A stretch of DNA of 10,138 bases from Candidatus Moraniibacteriota bacterium (GTDB lineage Bacteria > Patescibacteriota > Minisyncoccia > Moranbacterales > UBA9337): NCBI GenBank assembly GCA_003510795.1, contig DOKP01000034.1, forward strand, positions 1 through 10,138, given 5' to 3'. The position numbers and the translations under genes are program-made. Positions 6,493 through 10,138 of this stretch are shown one piece after another. How positions within the stretch are numbered: position 1 is the first letter of the stretch; each line of letters starts with the position of its first letter. Below the pieces are notes generated by a model. That model was not told the origin of the DNA. It saw nothing but the letters and a program-made list of their open reading frames with translations, and did not search any database.

Positions 6493-8211
6493 ATGTCTTC
6501 CAATACTCTTTATCGCAAATATCGACCCTCTCAATTCAATGACGTTGTCGGTCAACAGCATATCGTCCGCACACTTTCTAATGCCATTGAAAATAATCGT
6601 GCTGGACAAGCTTACCTTTTTACCGGTCCCAGAGGAACCGGAAAAACTACATTTGCCAGAGTCTTTGCTAAAACAGTTAACTGCACTGCCCCAATAAAAA
6701 AATCAAAAGATCACTTTTTAGCTCCTTGCCTCAAATGTGAAAATTGCCAACAATTTGAAAACAATACTTCCGCCGACATCATAGAAATCGATGCTGCCTC
6801 TAATACTGGCGTGGACAATATCCGCGAACTGCGAGAAACAGCCAAGCTTTCTCCTTTTAAAGGAAAATATAAAATTTACATTATCGATGAAGTCCATATG
6901 CTTTCTTTAGGAGCCTTTAATGCACTTCTAAAAATTTTAGAAGAGCCACCTGCTCATATTATTTTTATCCTCGCCACGACCGAAATCCACAAAGTTCCCG
7001 AAACTATAATTTCTCGTTGTCAAAGATTTGATTTTTCCAAATTTGACATTGAGGAAATTATCGGTAAACTTTCTGCCATCGTCAAAAAAGAAAAAATAAC
7101 TATCGAAGAACCTGCTCTTGAATTAATTGCTATCAGCGCTGAAGGCGGGATGCGCGACGCTGAGTCTCTGCTAGAGCAAATTATAACTCTGGAAAAAAAT
7201 AAAATTACCAGTGAGAAAGTTGCCGATATCCTAGGAATCAGTAGTAACCAATCTGTAGAAGAATTGACTGCGCTTGTTTTTGACAAAAAAACAGCTCAAG
7301 CGCTTTTACTTATCAATAAAATTTATAAAGACGGCTACAATCTGGAGTTTCTCGCCAAAAGCTGGCTAGAATATCTGCGCAAAATAATGCTTTTAAATAT
7401 TGATGCTAGTCTGGATAAAAAAATATTTTCCAAAATGACCATCGAGCAAAAAGAAAAAATTAAATTCATTTCTAAAAAAACTTCTCTTAATTTTATCATT
7501 CTTTGCGTCAATAAGATTGCAGAAAATATTCCTAAAATTAAAGAATCTTTCATTCCTCAACTTCCACTTGAATCAATGATTGTGGAATTAACCAAATCTG
7601 ATTTTGCTGACGCTCCTTTGATAAAGACTTCCACTCCGCCTCCAGCTCCGCCCAAAGAAGTTGTCGAAAATAAAGTTATCCCTGCCGAAAATAAAGATGT
7701 GCTTGCTGATCCAGCCAAAAAAACTCCTATCCAGCCACCTGTTGCCAAAGTTGCTATTGATCAAATCCCTCTTGAGAATACTCCAATTGAAACCCCCCTA
7801 TCCACTGGAGAAAAAATAAATGTTTATGAAATTGAAAAAAAGTGGAAAGAAATAGTAGATGAACTTCGTGATAAAAATTGTTCGCTAGCTATGATGCTTT
7901 CTAACTCTGTACCCATCGAAAGTTCTAAATCTGATACGATTCACATTGTTATTCGCCACTCCTTCCAAAAAGATTTAATTAACAAAGCAGAAAATAGGTT
8001 GACAATTGGTGAAATTTCTAATAAAATCACAGGGTTGGTGTTTAAAGTAGTGGCGGTTAGCGAAGAAGAGTCAGGGGTAAAATTAAAAAAGATTTTACCC
8101 GACATAAATCCGGACATGGTGGACGGAGCGTGCGGGACAAACGGCAACTCGCAAGAATCACTACTCTCTGACGCCATGAGTCTAATGGGCGCGACAGTGG
8201 TAATAGAATAG
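6493..8211 (+). CDS. dnaX: DNA polymerase III subunit gamma/tau (clamp-loader ATPase)
   Basis: The clamp-loader motor that loads the sliding clamp at primed DNA, 572 residues. The opening YRKYRPSQFNDVVGQ (8-21... region) is typical. The Walker A GPRGTGKT is at 45-52, the zinc site is C64, C79, C82, C85, the Walker B IYIIDEVH is at 128-135, followed by LLKILEEPP (145-153), sensor 1 (LATTE, 160-164), the SRC arginine finger at 174-176, and the sensor 2 stretch GGMRDAESLLEQ near 216. A Pro-rich linker with the run PPPAPP begins at 382. The C-terminal domain (about 445-572) has the tau-like pattern and the usual ending SLLSDAMSLMGATVVIE. The heptamer A_AAA_AAG at 7836-7842, exactly in frame, lies where the linker meets this domain. 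A -1 shift there would add six residues and stop at 7860-7862, giving a gamma-like 456-residue product. The ybaB and recR genes that often follow dnaX are not here. Confidence 0.97.
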   Translation: MSSNTLYRKYRPSQFNDVVGQQHIVRTLSNAIENNRAGQAYLFTGPRGTGKTTFARVFAKTVNCTAPIKKSKDHFLAPCLKCENCQQFENNTSADIIEIDAASNTGVDNIRELRETAKLSPFKGKYKIYIIDEVHMLSLGAFNALLKILEEPPAHIIFILATTEIHKVPETIISRCQRFDFSKFDIEEIIGKLSAIVKKEKITIEEPALELIAISAEGGMRDAESLLEQIITLEKNKITSEKVADILGISSNQSVEELTALVFDKKTAQALLLINKIYKDGYNLEFLAKSWLEYLRKIMLLNIDASLDKKIFSKMTIEQKEKIKFISKKTSLNFIILCVNKIAENIPKIKESFIPQLPLESMIVELTKSDFADAPLIKTSTPPPAPPKEVVENKVIPAENKDVLADPAKKTPIQPPVAKVAIDQIPLENTPIETPLSTGEKINVYEIEKKWKEIVDELRDKNCSLAMMLSNSVPIESSKSDTIHIVIRHSFQKDLINKAENRLTIGEISNKITGLVFKVVAVSEEESGVKLKKILPDINPDMVDGACGTNGNSQESLLSDAMSLMGATVVIE

Positions 8212-8213
8212 AA

Positions 8214-8246
8214 ATGTTTTAAATGTTGAAATTGTTTTAAATGTTG
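8214..8246 (+). repeat. Tandem TTTTAAATGTTG repeat after dnaX
   Basis: Two units, AATGTTTTAAATGTTGAA and ATTGTTTTAAATGTTGG, follow the dnaX stop directly. They resemble the tandem units in the dnaX leader. No terminator with a T-run is visible behind dnaX. Confidence 0.55.
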
Positions 8247-8260
8247 GGAATGTTTGCATC

Positions 8261-8340
8261 TGTCATTTCGCCTCGCTAAAGCTACTGCGAAGCGGGCCGA
8301 ATAAATTTTTGTACTCAAAAATTTAGAAGTGGAGAAATCT
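8261..8340 (+). repeat. Left half of family B palindromic element with a hairpin inserted
   Basis: TGTCATTTCG, then AATAAATTT, a GTACTC-tipped hairpin (8311-8316) and AAATTTAGAAGTGGAG up to GAAATCT match the left half of the complete element at 9913-10020. Here a block of about 26 bases (8270-8296, CCTCGCT...AGCGGG) interrupts the match. The right half of the element is missing, so it is a truncated copy. Confidence 0.75.
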
Positions 8341-8374
8341 AAAAACACTTTAAAAATATTTTATTTGAAATTTA

Positions 8375-8420
8375 GTTATTGAATATTGATTGAAAATTGA
8401 AAATTGGTTATTGAAAATTA
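8375..8420. repeat. Low-complexity ATTGAAAA repeat
   Basis: The phrase GTTATTGAA occurs at 8375-8383 and 8407-8415, with TTGAAAATTGAAAATTG between. It is a degenerate AT-rich repeat of no evident function, filling the space between the family B half element and the broken tRNA. Confidence 0.5.
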
Positions 8421-8422
8421 TT

Positions 8423-8502
8423 ATATTGGGGATTAGCCCGCCTTGGTGAGCAAAGCGAGACGGGCCAAGCGGCTCGATATAAGCAACGAGTTTTGATTCC
8501 AT
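8423..8502 (+). pseudogene. Broken 5' half of tRNA-Gln with two insertions
   Basis: ATATTGGGGATTAGCC (8423-8438) is identical, over 16 bases, to the start of the intact tRNA-Gln and its upstream bases (8790-8805). An insert of 28 bases (8439-8466) that can fold on itself follows. The match then resumes with AAGCGG, an extra seven or so bases, TAAG-CAACGAG and the anticodon loop TTTTGAT (8491-8497), which keeps the TTG anticodon. The 3' strand of the anticodon stem no longer pairs, and all similarity stops at about 8502. There is no T-arm, so it cannot be functional. The GIY-YIG gene starts 20 bases later. Confidence 0.75.
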
Positions 8503-8522
8503 ATTCATAATGATAAGAAAAT

Positions 8523-8783
8523 ATGAATAGTATTGTTTATTTATTACTAAGCAAAAAAGATTTCAAAACATACGTTGGCTCGACTGATAACATAGAAAGA
8601 AGATTTCAAGAACATACCTCTGGAAAAGTTAAGTCAACAAAAAATCGCAGACCATTGGAGATAGTGTATCAAGAAACATTTTCTAGTTTACTGGAAGCTA
8701 GGATAAGAGAAAAACATCTGAAAACTAAAAAAGGTAGACGAGAATTAAAAATAATTTTCGAGAAATTAAATTTAAATAAATAG
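8523..8783 (+). CDS. Small GIY-YIG domain nuclease
   Basis: An 86-residue, single-domain GIY-YIG protein, the full length for this stand-alone group (UPF0213/YhbQ-like). The family cuts DNA with one metal ion; the role of the small stand-alone members is mostly unknown. VYLL (5-8) and TYVG (16-19) stand for the GIY and YIG halves. NIERRFQEH (23-31) gives the conserved Arg and His, RRP...VYQE (42-51) follows, and AxxRExxLKTxxGR (59-72) carries the metal-binding Glu (E63). The ATG lacks a good Shine-Dalgarno. The gene sits between a broken 5' half of tRNA-Gln and the intact tRNA-Gln, which begins only 10 bases after the stop. Such small nuclease genes are common and often scattered in these genomes. 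A homing role here is a hypothesis from context only. Confidence 0.9.
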   Translation: MNSIVYLLLSKKDFKTYVGSTDNIERRFQEHTSGKVKSTKNRRPLEIVYQETFSSLLEARIREKHLKTKKGRRELKIIFEKLNLNK

Positions 8784-8793
8784 CACACCATAT

Positions 8794-8865
8794 TGGGGAT
8801 TAGCCAAGCGGTAAGGCAACGGGTTTTGATCCCGTCATGCGGGGGTTCGAATCCCTCATCCCCAA
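8794..8865 (+). tRNA. tRNA-Gln, anticodon TTG
   Basis: A complete cloverleaf: acceptor TGGGGAT (8794-8800) with ATCCCCA (8858-8864), D-stem GCC/GGC, anticodon stem ACGGG/CCCGT around the loop TTTTGAT with TTG at 8826-8828, and a T-arm GGGGG-TTCGAAT-CCCTC with one G-T pair. The discriminator is A8865. The CCA end is not encoded (CAA follows). It reads CAA and, by wobble, CAG codons. No separate promoter is obvious, so it may be transcribed through the nuclease gene. Confidence 0.97.
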
Positions 8866-8866
8866 C

Positions 8867-8917
8867 AAATTAAATTTAAGGCGCTCTCCCAAGAGTGCTT
8901 TTAAATTTAATTTTTTT
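8867..8917 (+). terminator. Strong terminator behind tRNA-Gln
   Basis: A stem of about 20 bp: a perfect 13-bp outer part (8867-8879 with 8901-8913) and an inner CGCTC/GAGTG part with two wobble pairs and one bulged T (8900), loop TCCCAA, running into a T tract (8911-8917). Confidence 0.9.
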
Positions 8918-8918
8918 G

Positions 8919-9080
8919 GATAGAGAGGGATTCGAACGGGTAGAAAGTGAATAAAATAATTTTTAGCAAAAAATTATTGCAATGAACACCGACAAACGCG
9001 AAAAAGAGCGTTTGGCGCTACCCAGGGCAAAGAATGAATGAGTGGCGACGAATGAATGATGCGTAAATCCCTCATCCCCA
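8919..9080. repeat. Multi-hairpin cassette bordered by tRNA 3'-end fragments
   Basis: The left border (8924-8936) reads, on the minus strand, GTTCGAATCCCTC, the T-arm and acceptor side of a tRNA. The right border (9066-9080) reads AATCCCTCATCCCCA on the plus strand, identical to the 3' end of the intact tRNA-Gln. Between them lie GGGTAG/CTACCC (8938-8943, 9018-9023), a perfect 10-bp hairpin AATAATTTTT/AAAAATTATT (8955-8978), a 7-bp hairpin CAAACGC/GCGTTTG (8993-9014), and a direct repeat GAATGAATGA (9032-9041, 9050-9059). It contains no gene. The arrangement is too ordered for chance; what moves or maintains it is unknown. Confidence 0.65.
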
Positions 9081-9125
9081 ACAAATTAAAGTTAAATGCA
9101 CCCCTGTGGTGATCTTTAAATTCTT
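9065..9125 (+). repeat. Duplicate of the tRNA-Gln 3' end with a decayed terminator
   Basis: AATCCCTCATCCCCAACAAA at 9066-9085 repeats 8851-8870. The match then continues loosely into TTAAAG...TTTAAATTC with a hairpin CACC/GGTG, the same outline as the terminator behind the intact tRNA but without its T tract. It can be read as a displaced attachment-site-like copy or the relic of a tandem tRNA. Confidence 0.7.
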
Positions 9126-9153
9126 GAGCTCAACCCAAATAAATGTAGCTCAA

Positions 9154-9345
9154 AGTAACTCCTCACTGACCCTCTCCCATATCTTTTTTTACCCGTCTCT
9201 GCGAGTAATTTTTGTACTCAAAAATTGCGTGGCAGTCTAGAAAAATAAATCTCGACATTAAATATATCCCTGGATTGCCACGTCAGGAGTACCTTCCTCG
9301 CAAAGACAAACCTGTTTTTGCCATAGGGGTCAGTGAGGAGTTACA
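9154..9345 (-). mobile_element. Miniature inverted-repeat transposable element, copy 2 (192 bp, inverted)
   Basis: Read on the minus strand, this copy aligns to the copy at 6112-6314 from end to end: the same terminal repeats (first base of one end changed, so 17 of 18 match), the same TTTGCGAG / GTGGCAATCCAGG arm, the same TGCCACGCAATTTTTGAG / CTCGCAGAGACGGG arm, and the same poly-A tract beside the terminal repeat. Two GTACTC-tipped hairpins are at 9214-9219 and, inverted, 9287-9292. No target duplication can be seen (CTCAA left, ATTTT right), so it is older or its flanks have rearranged. A 7-bp inverted repeat TTGAGCT/AGCTCAA (9124-9130, 9147-9153) abuts its left end. Confidence 0.85.
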
Positions 9346-9355
9346 ATTTTAGCTA

Positions 9356-9384
9356 TTGACTTTTTAGTCAATATGCGCTATGTT
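9356..9384 (+). promoter_or_regulatory. Sigma70-type promoter with operator-like dyad
   Basis: The -35 box TTGACT (9356-9361) and -10 box TATGTT (9379-9384) are 17 bases apart. The -35 box is one arm of a perfect 6-bp dyad, TTGACT-TTTT-AGTCAA (9356-9371), which could bind a regulator that blocks polymerase. It begins 11 bases after the end of the second miniature element. The first ATG of the downstream frame (9380) lies within the -10 box, which argues for the later start at 9446. Confidence 0.7.
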
Positions 9385-9445
9385 TTTAAGTTGTAATAAA
9401 ATAATGTTTTTATCCAACAAACCATTCTTTTACAAGGAGCTTACC

Positions 9446-9742
9446 ATGGAAATATTAGATGCACCCAAAGGGAACTATGTGGGCAAGCCAGTCCTTCTCC
9501 ATTTTGATGTACATTGCAACAAAAAAAATAGTGCAGAATGGCTAACGGAGAAAGCCATGCGCAAAGAGGCTCTTGCCACAGCAAGAAGCATCATCCCGAA
9601 GAGAGTTGAATTATCAAGTGCAAATGCTATATTATTTGGTGAATACAGCTACACCATTTACAATGGGTCTCCATCAACGATAATATTTGCATCAACGATT
9701 ATGGCGGCACAGTTTTTCCAAATTGAAGATACTTCTGAATAA
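9446..9742 (+). CDS. 98-residue protein of unknown function
   Basis: I do not recognise this protein. The start at 9446 is chosen because AAGGAG (9434-9439) lies six bases before it, the best Shine-Dalgarno in the window. The longer frame from 9380 would begin inside the promoter. The product is soluble and mixed in charge: MEILDAPKGNYVGKPV, then a HFDVHC segment (about 20-25), a basic and acidic helix (about 30-50, EWLTEKAMRKEALATA), and a hydrophobic C-terminal half with FGEYSYTIYNGS and IIFASTIMAAQFF. No signal peptide, no membrane helix long enough to be sure, and no motif I know. It is a single-gene unit with its own promoter, dyad and terminator, between two repeat elements. That context suits a recently acquired accessory gene, but gives no function. 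Confidence 0.7.
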   Translation: MEILDAPKGNYVGKPVLLHFDVHCNKKNSAEWLTEKAMRKEALATARSIIPKRVELSSANAILFGEYSYTIYNGSPSTIIFASTIMAAQFFQIEDTSE

Positions 9743-9783
9743 CTTCTCGCCTAGCTTGATTACCCCGCTTTTCCGCATCAACT

Positions 9784-9822
9784 GAGTCATCACTTTCATA
9801 GATTGTGATGGCTCGTTTTTTT
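9784..9822 (+). terminator. Rho-independent terminator of the 98-residue gene
   Basis: A 10-bp stem, GAGTCATCAC (9784-9793) with GTGATGGCTC (9805-9814), has one G-T pair, an 11-base loop and a run of seven T (9816-9822) after a G. Confidence 0.9.
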
Positions 9823-9912
9823 ATTTTCAAATAACTTTTCCAAAAATTTAAATTTTGGAGTTCGAACCAATTTTTAGATTGATTCGAAATTCAAAATTCA
9901 AAACTTTCTGCG

Positions 9913-10020
9913 TGTGTCATTTCGACCGGATAAATTTCTGTACTCGGAAATTTAGAAGTGGAGAAATCTCAAATATTTTAGATCTCTCGACTCCACTATC
10001 GTTTCGCTCGAGATGACACA
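9913..10020. repeat. 108-bp palindromic element, family B, complete
   Basis: The ends are TGTGTCAT (9913-9920) and ATGACACA (10013-10020), with the pairing continued by TTCGA against CTCGA. A nested pair AGTGGAG/CTCCACT is at 9957-9963 and 9991-9997. The left arm carries the GTACTC-tipped hairpin (9940-9945) on the stem AAATTTC/GAAATTT. Its left half matches 8261-8340. A near-palindrome CCAAAAATTT/AAATTTTGG precedes it at 9840-9858. No gene is seen from 9823 to the window end. Confidence 0.8.
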
Positions 10021-10037
10021 AATAGTTTTCTTGTTTT

Positions 10038-10059
10038 AATGCTAAAATGTTTTAGCATT
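10038..10059. repeat. Perfect 10-bp hairpin near the window end
   Basis: AATGCTAAAA (10038-10047) and TTTTAGCATT (10050-10059) form a perfect stem around two central bases. There is no clear T tract, so it is not a convincing terminator. It follows another TTGTTTTAATG core (10031-10041). The last 79 bases of the window show no gene. Confidence 0.6.
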
Positions 10060-10138
10060 TATTCGCATTCTTGCACCTTAAGAACTTTATAAACCAATTA
10101 TCATTGTCTGGCCAAAACTATGCCATAAACTTTTTTAG

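Noticed and set aside
6302..6697. 131-residue open frame on the plus strand
   Set aside because: It starts in the terminal repeat of the miniature element and overlaps the well supported beginning of dnaX in another frame.
8086..8092. Second in-frame A_AAA_AAG in dnaX as a frameshift site
   Set aside because: It lies near the end of the conserved C-terminal domain and a -1 shift there does not meet an early stop, so it would not produce a sensible short form.
7941..8348. 135-residue open frame on the minus strand
   Set aside because: It lies opposite the end of dnaX and runs into the family B half element; the dnaX frame is clearly the real one.
8919..8943. A tRNA gene on the minus strand, suggested by the T-arm-like GTTCGAATCCCTC
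   Set aside because: No acceptor 5' strand, D-arm or anticodon arm can be found in the expected distance; only the 3'-end fragment is present.
9380..9445. Longer start (120 residues) for the 98-residue protein
   Set aside because: Its ATG lies inside the -10 box of the promoter, whereas the ATG at 9446 has AAGGAG six bases before it.
9855..9868. GGTTCGAACTCC on the minus strand as a tRNA T-arm remnant
   Set aside because: The match is limited to the common TTCGAA word in an AT-rich near-palindrome; nothing else of a tRNA is near.
1858..10020. A CRISPR array, because of several spaced palindromic repeats
   Set aside because: The repeats are few, far apart, of different families and lengths, with no regular spacers and no cas genes.

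Overview
The window is AT-rich and gene-dense, and it looks like a chromosomal piece from a Candidate Phyla Radiation (Patescibacteria) bacterium. This assignment is inferred from several signs: short secreted and multi-pass membrane proteins of types common in that group, a compact DnaX, almost no Shine-Dalgarno sequences in front of genes, and spacers filled with small palindromic repeats. No ribosomal RNA or marker protein is present to fix the phylum.

Layout: (1) 143-1774, minus: a 543-residue UbiA-type prenyltransferase with a long extra membrane domain at its N-terminus. (2) 1775-2189: a spacer with a 119-bp inverted-repeat element and a good promoter. (3) 2190-4180, plus: two overlapping genes for secreted or membrane-anchored proteins (one with calcium-binding thrombospondin type 3-like repeats, one cysteine-containing), ending at a strong terminator shared with the convergent genes. 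(4) 4269-6016, minus: a multi-pass membrane protein and a membrane-anchored lysozyme-like or glucosaminidase-like cell-wall hydrolase. (5) 6017-6492: a spacer with a 203-bp miniature transposable element and the dnaX promoter. (6) 6493-8211, plus: dnaX, DNA polymerase III gamma/tau. (7) 8212-9345: a repeat-rich zone holding half of a palindromic element, a broken 5' half of tRNA-Gln, a GIY-YIG nuclease gene, the intact tRNA-Gln(TTG) with its terminator, a multi-hairpin cassette bordered by tRNA 3'-end fragments, and a second, inverted copy of the miniature element. (8) 9356-9822: a self-contained expression unit (promoter with dyad, Shine-Dalgarno, 98-residue unknown protein, terminator). (9) 9823-10138: no gene, but one more palindromic element and a perfect hairpin.

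The coding genes are mostly housekeeping or envelope functions. The secreted pair and the cell-wall hydrolase may serve the cell surface together, but the sequence does not prove this. The unusual content is the repeat ecology. Two full copies of a transposable miniature element with 18-bp terminal inverted repeats (one with a 5-bp target duplication) bracket dnaX, the nuclease gene and the tRNA in opposite orientation. Their core is related to a separate palindromic family that shares a hairpin tip, GTACTC, on stems of changing sequence. The tRNA-Gln locus carries an extra 5' half upstream and an extra 3' half downstream, with a GIY-YIG nuclease gene in between. That is the best candidate here for an undescribed mobile or homing arrangement.
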